Assembly (NCBI GenBank): GCA_037957365.1
Contig: JARHVA010007804.1
Span: 399,501 to 463,500 of the forward strand
Source: Torreya grandis
Taxonomy: Eukaryota; Streptophyta; Pinopsida; Cupressales; Taxaceae
Direction of reading: 5' to 3'
Length of the DNA stretch: 64,000 nt
In this document: positions 1 through 11,149 of the stretch, in pieces
Numbering within the stretch: the stretch's first letter is position 1
How the letters are laid out: each line of letters starts with the position of its first letter
Made by a program: the position numbers and the translations under genes
The notes under the pieces: model-generated
Seen by the model: the letters and a program-made list of their open reading frames with translations, nothing else
Database searches by the model: none
Told to the model about the DNA's origin: nothing

Positions 1-2149
1 TTCTTACATCTTAGTAGAAAATAATAAATTATTTAAATATAATACCCTATTGGATTCAAAATCCTAATATTTAAAAGTAATATTAGTTCACAAAGATGAT
101 GCAAGGGTCAAAAATTTATGGTGATATAGCAAAAGCGTTCACAAAAATCTTGAAGACCTATTTTTTTAGACATTTCCTCTGCTACAAAAAGTCTAAAAGC
201 CAAGTCCTTGTGGGCATTTTATTTGAATAAAAATTCATTACTTTAGGAAAATCATAAAGTCCAATTTTATTTGGGGAAATTGCTTCAAACATAATGTCTA
301 AAATAATTATCCTAACAAAAAGCCCAAGACAAAAATGTTGAAGACCAAAATGTAAAAGACAACATTCATGATAACCAAAATATTTGATGAAATTTACCTG
401 AATTATTTAAATTTTGACTTTCTTATGGATGTCATTGATGGTCACATGAATGCCATTGATGATCGTGAGGTTGTCAAAATTAATCCTAAGTCAAAAAACA
501 TTAGGGTTAAATTTTGACCATCATGCAGACATCATTGATGGTCACGTGGATGTTAGAGATGACCCAGATAGAGATCAATGGATTTCATTTGATCTTGAGT
601 TCAAGGGATCAATGGAGGTGGGAAGCTAAGATGCATCATACATAAGAAATAAGAGTACAAATATTGCTATCCATGAGAAAGAGCCATTGAATGGAAATAA
701 CCACATTTCAAGGTTTTGTTATAAATTTAATAATCTTCCATCTAATCTTGGAGGTAGACTCTTTGTGGAGTTAATGTAGGGTTTTGGTTTATTTCTTTCA
801 TGCTCATTCTTTCCTATCCTCATTTTTACATAGTTCATGCATATTATTTGTTTTATTTCTCTTGTGATATTATTTGATCTTGATAAGTATTTTCAAGATA
901 GTCCTTGGCTCAAGTTTCATCCAGTCACTCAAAAAAGGGACTTCTCAAGTTAAGACTATAGGTGTGGTTGAATATGGGTCTGAAATGTGAGCTTGATGTT
1001 TTAATTTTGGGGAGACTAGTAAAGACCAATGAATAGGCTAGTTGTTCCATAAACTATTGACCTTTTTTATGATCTAAACTTGATTCTGATGAGGATTTCA
1101 TATGCATGATGAAATTTTAAATTATTGGAGCATAGTCATTCTTTCACTTAAACAACATTCATTGCTTGGGGTAAAGTTTACAACCAATGATGATTTATTG
1201 AAGATCAGACACTTGACCAAATCTGAAAATCCATCTAACTTGGTTCCTAACCTTTGACAAAAAGCTAAAATGGTCTATAAAAATCAAATAATATATAAAT
1301 AAGAGCTTGTTACAAAAATCAAAAGGATCTATCTTAGCAAAGGTGATTCGAGTAATCTCCATCGGGGATATGGATTCTTGGTTGCCAATGGATCAAGGCC
1401 TTGATTAGATCCAAAGGTATCTATATTAGGGATATGGATGTCTGGATGGTAGTAGAGCAATTCCAAAGCCTTTGCTAAACTAAAGCATGGTTTTTAATTA
1501 ATATCCAACATGTTATAAATTAATGTCAATGGTTAAGATATGAAGTTTGAAATTACTCTCTAAATCTCATGGAAAACAATAAGTGGAATCAAATCACACA
1601 CATAATATGACTAAGTTTTAATCTTTGATCCCAATTTTTCATGTGTGACTTGTTTTAACCATGAATTTATATTAACAATGGTGCTTGATCAAGTGGAGTG
1701 AATAGCCTGATTATGAGTTTGAACCAAAGTCTCTGAATTTTAAAATATATTACTATGAGAATTTACTTGATCAAGGTTTCACTAGCATGTTTGCACATTA
1801 TTTTTATTTGAAGATCAACTACACATGGTTTCATTATCATATTTGTTCATAATTTTGGTTTAAATATTATCTTAATTTGTTAAAATTAGATCATTATTCT
1901 TCACATTGAAGGCTTAACTAGAATCCATTTGAAATGGGCAATGTCTGGGTTTCACGATTTAATGTCAATATTATTGTTTACTAGCCTTTGGTCTATCAAA
2001 ATCCAGGTTGAATTTATTTTTTTTCACCTTGAAACCCTAATTCCAATTACCTTGGCTCAATTATTTCCCTTTGAATTCAAAATTGGTAGGAACATTTTAT
2101 GCAGGAACATTTTTTAAAAATTTCATGGACTTAGTTAAAAAATTTATAC

Positions 2150-3480
2150 TAAGGCTTGGTCATGTTTATTAACATGACCAAACCTTATTCGGAAAATCCA
2201 TTCTTGGTCCCTTTTAGGTCTTAAGACCCCTCAACCTATGTTATTCATGGTCTAAAATAACACATGGTCCTTTTTATTTAGCAAAAAACCATTTTATTTC
2301 AAGGTTAGTCTAAAAACTTTAGCCTAAAGTTTTAATTCATATTTATTAATACGAATAGAAATCTTGGTCTAAGACTGTAGCCTAAGTTTTATATTATTTT
2401 CAATCTCTAAATTAGTTATTCTCTCAATGTTCATAGGCACCAATAACATTTGATTCAACAGATTAAAAATGATGGCATGCTTTTGATCAGGGAATCAAGA
2501 GTTGATGGTGCAAGTTCAAATTCAAAAGGTTAAGCTTATGGTGCATAATAAAGCTTGAGCACGTTACTATTGATCGATGGTATGTAGTTAAGTGTACACC
2601 TTCCAATTGATGGGGTGTATTAATTCAAGATTTCATACCAAGCCCAAAGTAAATGTGGTGATGACATGCATCATAACCATGCTAGATAAAGTATTGAGCA
2701 ACTTATGTCATTCGATCCTTTGGATCAAAATCTAATGGAACACATTGATCTGGCCTAACAAGATCCAATGGTGTGAGATCAAAGGGTCCTTTTTATTATG
2801 TTTTAACTTTTTATATGGATTTACCCTAAATCATTATATTTATTAATATAATGAAGCCTTAAGTTAAAACCTTATGTTAAATCTTTTTTTAATTAAGCAT
2901 GGGCCCTCCTCTTATTATGCTACGAGCTTAGTCTAAAATTTAACCTAAATTTTTATTCATTTTCATTTACATAAATGAAACCTTAGATGAAAGACTTTAG
3001 CTTAAGATCTATATTGTTCCTCTAATTTTAACTTAAGACAATTTTCATTATTTATAGGAACAAATCATGCTCAATATCACAAATTTTAATCTGATGATGT
3101 ACATTTGATCAAATGAAAAAATTTAATGATGTAAGAGCATAGTTGAAAAGTAAATATATGGTCATAGGGAAAAAATTGAGCACATTTCGAGAGATTGATG
3201 GTACATGTTCAAGTGTACACAATCCAATCTATGATGTGTATTAAGTCAAGACTTTTCAACAAAGCTCAAAATGAATACGAAACTGTCACTTGGCAAGAGC
3301 ATGTTAGTCCAATAGGATTGACATAATAGGAAGAAAAGAGCCTATGGAGCTACTAAGTAACAACATTTTAGTATAATACCTATAGATAGCCAATGGTGTT
3401 TGATCCTTTGGATCAAGATCAATGACACATATTTTCTTGAGCGAGTAGATCCAATGGTGTGAGACGAGATGGACTTTATA
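2150..3480. repeat. Diverged tandem duplication, unit about 610-680 bp
   Basis: Two successive blocks share the same ordered words: an AGCCTAAG-type tract, a 'tagg(c)aac/caccaataa' segment near 2449 and 3058, AAGTGTACAC near 2591 and 3213, GATCCTTTGGATCAA near 2714 and 3396, and GATCCAATGGTGTGAGA near 2763 and 3448. The offset grows from about 610 to 680 bp, so indels have built up. Origin unknown. It may be part of a decayed LTR or retroelement 3' tail. Confidence 0.6.
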
Positions 3481-3630
3481 AATGGCTCAGAACTAATAAG
3501 AAAGTGACACATGCTTAGATTAGAGCCAATGAAGCAGCCTAGTCAGTTTTAAGCCTTATGAGTTCCTAATTAGATTTGATGTGGCATTTTAAGTGTTAAT
3601 ATATGGTGAACTTTGGCTGAGAAGCTAAAA

Positions 3631-3682
3631 TTAATTATTCTTTCATGGATGGGAAATTAATTATTCTTTCATGGATGGGAAA
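3631..3682. repeat. Perfect 26-bp tandem duplication
   Basis: Two identical adjacent 26-bp copies (3631-3656 and 3657-3682), each beginning TTAATTATTC and ending GGATGGGAAA. Perfect identity in otherwise heavily decayed DNA points to a recent slippage or repair event. Confidence 0.95.
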
Positions 3683-4175
3683 TGATTCAAAGCACAAAAA
3701 GAGGTCTATGAGTTATTCCAAATCATATTTTTCAATCATAATTGTGGATCATTTTAAATTTATACCATGACCATGAATCATTCATGTGCCATCATTGAAA
3801 AATTAAGGCTGTTCCATGGTGTGTACTAAAGGAAAGGGGGCTGTCCAGGAAGTTTCAACTGTTTAGGCAAATGATCAAGAACTTCTGCAGATGGTTACAC
3901 ATGAAGACAAGTCATTTTGGATCCTCAAAAGAATATTCTCTTTCCAGCTTGTATGAAGACATCTCTAGTCATGAAATCAAAATTTTGTTGCAAATATTCA
4001 TAATTCTTTATAGAGGCAATTAGAGTGATGATTCTTTTCTTGCAAATGGATGAAGGTATCAGACGTGGCATGTAATATTTTCTAGCTAGAAGCATCTTGG
4101 TGAAATTAGGAAGGTTGTTATGCAATTTTTCAAATTGTGACCCATAGTCCCAGAACTGAAAAGGGATTAAAAATG

Positions 4176-4183
4176 TATAAATA
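4176..4183 (+). promoter_or_regulatory. TATA-like box, possible relic LTR promoter
   Basis: TATAAATA followed by AGGGGATTC resembles the promoters seen in the other LTRs of this window. No paired copy or LTR ends were found nearby, so the assignment to a relic LTR is only a suggestion. Confidence 0.25.
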
Positions 4184-5124
4184 AGGGGATTCTCCTCTAA
4201 TCAAGGTTATTGGTCATTGTTTAAGGTGTTCATTTTCTCTAAGTTTGGGTTCTACAATAATTTCTAGGTTCAATTGTTATGTGTATATCTTATCTCCCTT
4301 ATTAAGGTGGTTGTAGTTGTATAACCATTAATGAAATTTGAGAGCATCTTTATGTCTCCCTTGTCAAAATATCAATCTCACAATGCTTATCCCCATGGTA
4401 GCTATTTGAAATATTGATTTTTGTAATATTTCTTTTCAAGTAAATGAAATTTCTTGTGGTTATTTACTATTTCCTATTAATGAAGTGCAACAATCTATTT
4501 TTTAAATATTGTTAACTGGATATCTTGTTTTATGTTCATTAATGGTTATCATTTTGAGCATAGATCTGGGTTATAAAACCCTTTCTGCATTATTTTAGAA
4601 CATGTTGTTGAATAACATGTTAGGGAACCCTACGTTTATGGATTTAATATGAAAGAGTTTTTTAAAAGTTTACTTTCAGTGTATGTTCTATTTTTTCAAG
4701 GATCATTTGGAATTTCCCAATAACTTGCATTTGACTTTTTCTACATCTATGCTAAGGAATGATATCATGAATCTTGCAAGATACCCTATTGTTTGAAGGC
4801 CACTAACACACTACCTTATTTTTTATAATTATCCAACTTGTCCTACCCTATAAATAATACACCCTTTCCATACTATAAGTGTTATTTGCCTTACAAATGC
4901 ATAAGATCTTGCATATTTAAAATGTGTTTGCAATTTATGTTTTAAATTCTAGCATTGCAGTTTTTTATTCGACCCTTGTTAAAGATTATATAGAATGAAA
5001 ATTTTAGTCTCTTTCCCTTCTATCTTTAGTAGATTATATATGACATAGAGAATTTGTGAATTTTGTATGACAACCCCTCATGGGTGACGTGTGCAAACTT
5101 GGTTATGCCTTGGTCATATTTGTT

Positions 5125-5129
5125 CCTTG
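5125..5129. repeat. Target-site duplication of element 1 (CCTTG)
   Basis: CCTTG lies immediately left of the 5' LTR and again at 17669-17673 immediately right of the 3' LTR. A perfect 5-bp match fits Ty3/Gypsy integration and fixes both element ends. Confidence 0.93.
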
Positions 5130-5428
5130 TGATTTGCCCAAAATATGGCTCATTATTGACATAGAATTTCTTTCATTTCATCTCTCTAAGGATATAATTT
5201 TATGCAAATCATATACCTTTAGCTAACTATTGCATGAAAAATAGATACTTTATCTCATTTATGTCAAACCAAAGATTGAGTTATTTTGTTTTCATTTCTA
5301 CCTAAGAAGAAGCATGTTTTAGTGTGTTGATGTTGAAAGAATACATAAGAATGATGATAAAAGCAACATTTAGAAGAAGCTCTAGTTTGGCTCTAGTTTT
5401 CTAAAGCTACAAACTCACTCAACCAACA

Positions 5429-5570
5429 TCTATGAATTCTACAAAACCACTTCTATAGACTCTATAGAACCACTTCTATAGACTCTGTAGAACTACTTCT
5501 ATGGACACTGTAGACTCAAAATCTATGGACTCTGTAGGTCTATTTCTATGAAATTTATAGATCTAAGATT
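5429..5570. repeat. Short imperfect repeats in element 1 U3
   Basis: About five units of roughly 26-28 bp built on CACTTCTATAGACTCTRTAGAA, with variants such as CTATGGACTCTGTAGG. The matching array in the 3' LTR lies at about 16555-16680. The position upstream of the TATA box would suit enhancer repeats; that role is inferred. Confidence 0.7.
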
Positions 5571-5838
5571 TGGAAAATATGGGAGTTACAGGAAAGAAGG
5601 ATGGATACACCTGGATCACACCAAAGGAATATTTATTTTCCATTTTAAAAAGGATTCAATTTTGATAAAATTTGTACATATTTGGACCATAAAACTATTA
5701 TAGGGATAGTATAATTATTTTGTGATAATATTTGGATTCTATAGGATTATAATCAATTTGAATCTCCTACCTTGGGGGAGCAAAAAATTGACTAGTAGTT
5801 CTATTTTTCAACATATTATCTTTAGTCTAGGGTATGAG

Positions 5839-5846
5839 TATAAATA
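5839..5846 (+). promoter_or_regulatory. TATA box of element 1 LTR promoter
   Basis: TATAAATA in the context GAGTATAAATATGCACATTC. It is conserved at 16963-16970 in the 3' LTR. It lies about 710 bp into the LTR, which puts U3 at about half the LTR. Confidence 0.6.
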
Positions 5847-6164
5847 TGCACATTCTCATCTACAGTAAAATAATAATGAATATAGTTACATTTTGAGCTC
5901 CAATAATACTGTAAACTTTCTAGATTTCATAAGCTAATGAAAAATTATTCCGTCTTTTAGTACTAAATAAAATTCATTCTTGACTCAAAGAATAACAAGG
6001 GCCCACTCTCCTTGGAACCAAGAATTTATGTACAATATTTATATTTATGTTAAATTAATTATTCATTATTAGATAATCAAAGTATTTTCAATCGTTGCAT
6101 GTCTTAGTCATTCATAAAATAATAAATTATGGATTTACATTTCAATAGTATTTCATTTTTCTAC

Positions 6165-6360
6165 CAAGTGTGAATGAAGAGTTAAATTTTAATTTTTAAG
6201 CAAGTGTGAATTAGATTTAGATTTATAGTTTCAACAAGTGTGACTTAGATAGATCTACATTTCCAAGCAAGTGTGAAGTAGATTAAGGGTGCTTTAATTT
6301 CAAGAAAAGGATTGAATTAGTTAGTATAATGGTTAATTTATTCTTTCAACAAGTGTGTGA
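6165..6360. repeat. AAGTGTGA direct-repeat array in element 1 LTR
   Basis: AAGTGTG(A/T) occurs near 6165, 6202, 6235, 6269 and 6351, usually as CAAGTGTGAAKTAGAT. The same series occurs in the 3' LTR at about 17289-17480, some units mutated. It lies downstream of the TATA box, so it would be transcribed in R/U5. Confidence 0.75.
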
Positions 6361-6549
6361 AGTAATTATATTAGAAGAATTATTTCATTGGTAAAATTTA
6401 GATTAGAATAATCAAAATCCCCCCAAGACTAACTTATAGATCTACCACCATAAGCCTTACTACAGATAGCTTTGGACATCGACCCTGGTTTGGTAGACAT
6501 CAATCTAAAAGATTGATTAAATGAAGAGTTAAATGACACTCATAATTTT

Positions 6550-6567
6550 TGGTGTCATTACTAGGGA
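6550..6567 (+). other. Element 1 primer-binding site, tRNA-Asp-like
   Basis: TGGTGTCATTACTAGGGA begins 4 bases after the 5' LTR. It differs only by transitions from TGGCGCCGTTGCCGGGGA, the complement of the plant tRNA-Asp 3' end. Every change is C to T or G to A, so it reads as a methylation-decayed tRNA-Asp site. This primer type is known in Athila/Calypso-like elements. Confidence 0.8.
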
Positions 6568-6953
6568 AATTATTAGGTGTTAGTAAGGTAAACCTTATTG
6601 ATCTATAGTAAAAAAAAAGCATAAAATAAACAAAAATCAAACAAAGAAAAATAATTTATGTTCTAACCCAAATATTCTAAAGGAAGGTTTGTCCCTAAAT
6701 ACCCTCTAAAATAAAAGATGAAAGCTCTATTTCAAATATCTAAGAAGGAAGTCCATCATCTTTAGTTGAGAGCCTTGAACAAGCTATGGAATCAAATCTT
6801 TAGGATTCTCTTGAAATATTATTTGGGGCTAGAGTGTTGTTTCAACCAAGTCCTATAATAATAATTCACCTAGAACATCCATTTTCAAGAAGAGAGTATT
6901 TAGATTTTTCAGAAGATTTAGAAGAAGCATTTGAACAATCCATCACTGAAGAG

Positions 6954-7033
6954 AGTTTTGAATAACCTTCAACCTCATCGGGAAGATAATCCTATTTTTG
7001 AATAACCTTCAACCTCATTGGGAAGCTAATCCT
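6954..7033. repeat. 40-bp tandem duplication at the start of element 1 gag
   Basis: Two adjacent 40-bp copies around GAATAACCTTCAACCTCAT (first copy from about 6954, second from about 6994) differ at only a few positions. They precede a Glu-rich stretch ahead of the probable gag core. Confidence 0.85.
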
Positions 7034-7049
7034 AGTTTTGAAGAACCAT

Positions 7050-8430
7050 AAGAAGAAGAAGAAGACATGGATCAATAACAAAACTAGCAAGTTGCAGTAC
7101 CAGGGAGGAATTTTTCCTTTCCCATTGTTTTAGATCCTAATGATCAAACTTTTATGAAAAACATTTCTCCTACTAATTTGCCAAAATTTTGGCAAAAATA
7201 TACAAAATAACCTAACCAATTTCTATTTGAATTTAAGGTACTTTTTCAAACCTATGACTATATAATAGACAATCAAAAAATCAAATTTTTTCCATCTACT
7301 CTTAAAGATGTAGCCATGAGATGGTTCATGAGCTTGTCAGGTAACTCCATTCACACATAGGATGAAATAGAAAATGTATTTATAAACCAGTATCAAGATT
7401 ATTGTATGGTATGGGAAAGAAATTAATTTTTTTTAAAAACAAAACAAAATGATGATGAATCCTTAGATGTCTATCTAGATAGATTTACATTTGTTCATAA
7501 ATGGAGTAGTTACCCACTCACTAAGAAAGTCCTAAAACTTGTTTTCCTCAAAGGACTAGATGAAGAAATCAGAGATGCATTAAATCTAATGTGAGGAGGA
7601 GACATAAATAAATTGGAAATTCATTAGATTTTAGAACTCTATACCAACTAATCCAAGATAAAACCAAGGATTAGGAGAACAAAACTAGGGAAATCCAATG
7701 AAATGGGTAAATTAATGGAATAATTTGCTAATATGAAAAGAAAAATTTTGGTCACACTCAATAATATATTGGATGGACTTTAGGATAAAACAAAAATAAT
7801 AGAAACATTGGCAATATACTATCCTATGTGTAGGTTGAAACATGCCCTTAGAGACCATCCTTTGGATAAAACAAACATTTCATCTTATGGAATCTGTGAA
7901 GGAAAAGATCATGACATAGATCATTTTTCTTATCTACCCACTTTGAAAACTCATATGAAATCAAATTTTTAACCCAGTGAAGAGCTAAACTATATTTAGA
8001 GGCAGAATTTTTTTCCACAAAACTAACACTAAGGATAGTTTGCTTCCAAAAATCTAGGTAACCCTTGGACATCATCATGGAATGTTCCAATGCCTCCATC
8101 TATGTGGAAAAAAATATAGGTGCCATCAGCTCAAATTCCATCTCAAGGACAATAATGGATACCACCTCAACCATGGATGATGCCACAACAACCATGGGTG
8201 CCCTAACAATAGTCACATCCACAATGGAATCCTCATCCTCAATACAATCAACCAAGAAGACCACCATAAAAATAAACTATAATTCCACCCCCTATTGTCT
8301 AACATCCAAAACAAGTTGATCAACCCCCAATGCCTACACAACCAATAGCCAATCCGAATAATAAGCAACCACCTCCTATTTGTGTCATTAAACAAGATGG
8401 CATAATGAATGTATGAGTAATTGACTACTC
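7050..8430 (+). pseudogene. gag: Element 1 gag, broken
   Basis: Gag forms the particle that packages the RNA. From about 7069 the frame gives a Met-Asp-Gln start, then at 7310-7390 the retrotransposon gag core with AMRWFMSLSGNSI and a following ENVFINQYQDYC helix. At 7440-7600 it continues with DESLDVYLDRF and KGLDEEIRDALNLM. This is the usual plant Gypsy gag pattern of WF, YQ-DYC and 'ESLxxYxxRF'. Near 7840-7930 a degenerate Cys/His knuckle ends in DHDIDHFSYLPTLK. A Pro/Gln-rich linker (PPQPWMMPQQP) fills 8150-8300. Stops are mostly Gln or Trp codons turned to TAA or TAG. The true start is uncertain, because acidic coding-like sequence extends upstream to about 6715. Confidence 0.8.
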
Positions 8431-8789
8431 TAATATTCAGTTAAGATCAAAGAAAACTATAAAGGAACCACCAATTCTCAATATTTAAATACCAAATAGA
8501 AATGAAGAAATAAAGCAATCTCAACTAAACAACAAAGAAATTGAAGGCAAGGAAAAATCTGATAAACACAAGGGAAATGTCTCTAACCAATAGTTCCTTT
8601 CCCTGAGAGATTAAAAGAAATTGAAACCAAAGAAGAAACGGATTTGATCCATGAGTTACAAATAATGAGTATTGAGGTACGCCTATTACAAGGTATTAGG
8701 GATATTCCTAAATTAAATAAAATCATTAAGAATTTATGTGTCAAGACACTTAGAAGAAAAAACAATATAAAAAAATCATACATGTTGAT

Positions 8790-9300
8790 GGAAAGCTTGT
8801 TGATTTGTTAGCAAAAAAAGTCTTAATACCCACATATGCAAACCTATGTAGTCATGTCATAACAATCACAATAGGAGGAAAGGAAATTCCAAATGTTCTA
8901 GTGGATTTAGAAGTATCAATCAATGTCATGACAACTGATACTCTCCAAAGACTATCCTTAATGGGAATGCAACCTACCACTACCATCCATCAAATGAAAA
9001 ATTAATCTGTGGTAAAACTAGAAGGAACTATAAGAGTGTTATAGTACTTGTTTAATCTTAGGAGTATCTAGTTGACTTTATGGTACTACAGCCCAAAACC
9101 AATAATTTAAGATATCCCCTAATCCTAGAAAGACCATGGCTAGCTAGTATGGTAGCACTAATTGATTGCAGGTCAGGAGACATGACCATTTCCAATGGTT
9201 TAAAATCCAAAAACATTTTTTTGTACCCTCCTACAAAACCATTAGTCAACCAAAAAACTTTGGGTAGATAAGCCAAACAATATAACAAATGCCTTTTCAT
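8790..9300 (+). pseudogene. Element 1 aspartic protease, broken
   Basis: A retropepsin would cut the Gag-Pol polyprotein. ITITIGGKEIPNVLVDLEVS at about 8859-8918 matches the 'VLVDLGAS(I/V)N(V/L)' active-site strand of non-chromovirus plant Gypsy proteases. The catalytic Asp is kept, but Gly-Ala has become Glu-Val. After a short frame break, YPLILERPWLASMVALIDCR at about 9113-9172 and SGDMTIS are the family's C-terminal flap region (normally LGRPWL). Frame shifts near 9005 and 9080 mean it cannot give one protein. Confidence 0.82.
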
Positions 9301-9391
9301 CTTTGTCTAAAATTATAGTTAAATATCATCTAGAATAACTGAATGAAGAAGTAATCCAAGGTTATGAATAACATGACCATTTAGCAAAAAT

Positions 9392-9475
9392 ATCTACCAG
9401 TCTATAATCTATGGACTCAACTAGTCTAGAATCTATGGAATTAATCAGTCCAAAATCTATGGAATCTCTAGACTT
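9392..9475. repeat. Short repeats between protease and RT of element 1
   Basis: Four imperfect units of about 20-27 bp built on AGTCTAGAATCTATGGA. They resemble the 'CTATGGACTCTGTAG' units of this element's own LTRs and short repeats in the element 5 Copia tail. Confidence 0.6.
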
Positions 9476-9949
9476 TCTTGGGACATATTCTCTCAAAATT
9501 TCTATTGATTCTTCATCATATGATCATAGGCTAATTCAGGAAAATATTTGGAATTGGGAAGAAACACAATAGACTCATTTCTTGGGTGTATTTCATTGCC
9601 TATTAACAAGAGCTATTCTTCCTAGAAAAGGATTTGTTGAAAATGTAACTACATTCCATATGCTACTTCCTCATCCATATCCTTTGAATTCATTAATGAG
9701 TGAATTTAATGTAGTATAACCTAATCATATAGGCACTAAACCTCTCATGATGTTACTAGGAAAAGTCTTGAACATTAATAGTTGGCTGACAAATGATGAA
9801 AATGATCAAATTTTTGAAGTCCTAGAATGACACAAATATTTTTTCTTGGGATTAAACTGATATTATGGGAACTCACCCAAGTGTATGTATATATCATATC
9901 TACATATAATCAATAAAACTAGTAAGACAACCACAAAGAATAATAAATC

Positions 9950-10455
9950 CAACAGTGAAAGACAATAGAAAAAAATTCAAAAATTGCTAGATGTAGGATT
10001 TATTTACCCTATTTTAGATAGCCAGTGGGTTTCACCATTAGTAATTATACCTAAAAATAATGGGAAATGGCATGTATGTGTAGATTATAGAGAATTTAAC
10101 AAAGCCACCTATCCTTGGGAAACATTTTCCTATTGAGTACTTCCATTTGGAGTTTGCAATGATCCTACAACCTTTCAAAGAGTAGTCCTAGCAATATTTT
10201 CTGACCTCACTAATGACTATGTGGAGGTTTACATGGATGATTTCACTGTCCATGGAGAAACATACGAAGAATCTCTTAATAATTTAGAAGGAGTTTTGAC
10301 AAGATGTGAGGAACATCAATTATAATTAATTCATGAAAAATACTTGTTGGTGATGGATCAATGAATAATGCTAGGATATCACATTTCTACAAGAGGCATT
10401 TAGGTAGATACCAAGAAAGTTGAGATAATATTCAACCTACCCATTCCATAGACAA
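9950..10455 (+). pseudogene. Element 1 reverse transcriptase with internal deletion
   Basis: RT copies element RNA into DNA. KIQKLLDVGFIYPI and SPLVIIPKNNGKWHVCVDYR at about 9975-10090 are the RT fingers. FNKAT is then joined directly to YPWETFSY and VLPFGVCNDPTTFQR at about 10110. The 45-50 residues usual between these motifs, including the LDG/SGYNQI box with the first catalytic Asp, are missing. VEVYMDDFTVHG at about 10222-10257 keeps the YxDD catalytic box. The thumb follows with stops (LGYHISTRGI). The loss of a catalytic segment makes this RT dead regardless of the point mutations. Confidence 0.88.
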
Positions 10456-11110
<655 letters not shown>

Positions 11111-11149
11111 TTAGGTGAAGAAAAACCAGTGGAAGATGATTTTCTAGAT

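Larger units (their letters stand above)
1..5124. other. Flanking decayed intergenic DNA, no gene found
   Basis: AT-rich, CpG-poor sequence with stops in all frames. The longest open stretches are about 60 codons and resemble no family I know. It holds a diverged tandem duplication (about 2150-3480), a perfect 26-bp tandem duplication (3631-3682) and one good TATA-like box (4176-4183). It is most likely very old transposon debris. Element 1 is inserted at its right edge, and the pre-insertion sequence resumes at 17674. Confidence 0.6.
5130..6545 (+). repeat. Element 1 5' LTR
   Basis: Starts TGATTTGCCC and ends ACACTCATAA, where TAA stands for the TCA kept in the 3' LTR. It aligns along its full 1416 bp to 16253-17668. 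It contains a TATA box at 5839-5846, short repeats at about 5429-5570 upstream of it, and an AAGTGTGA array at 6165-6360 downstream. Confidence 0.93.

Noticed and set aside
3925..4125. 66-codon minus-strand frame in the left flank
   Set aside because: Short, no recognisable motif, and in AT-rich decayed sequence where frames of this size arise by chance.
8065..8395. Open frames on both strands (Ser/Thr-rich on +, Trp/Leu-rich on -)
   Set aside because: These are off-frame readings of the Pro/Gln-rich gag linker of element 1, whose correct frame gives PPQPWMMPQQP.
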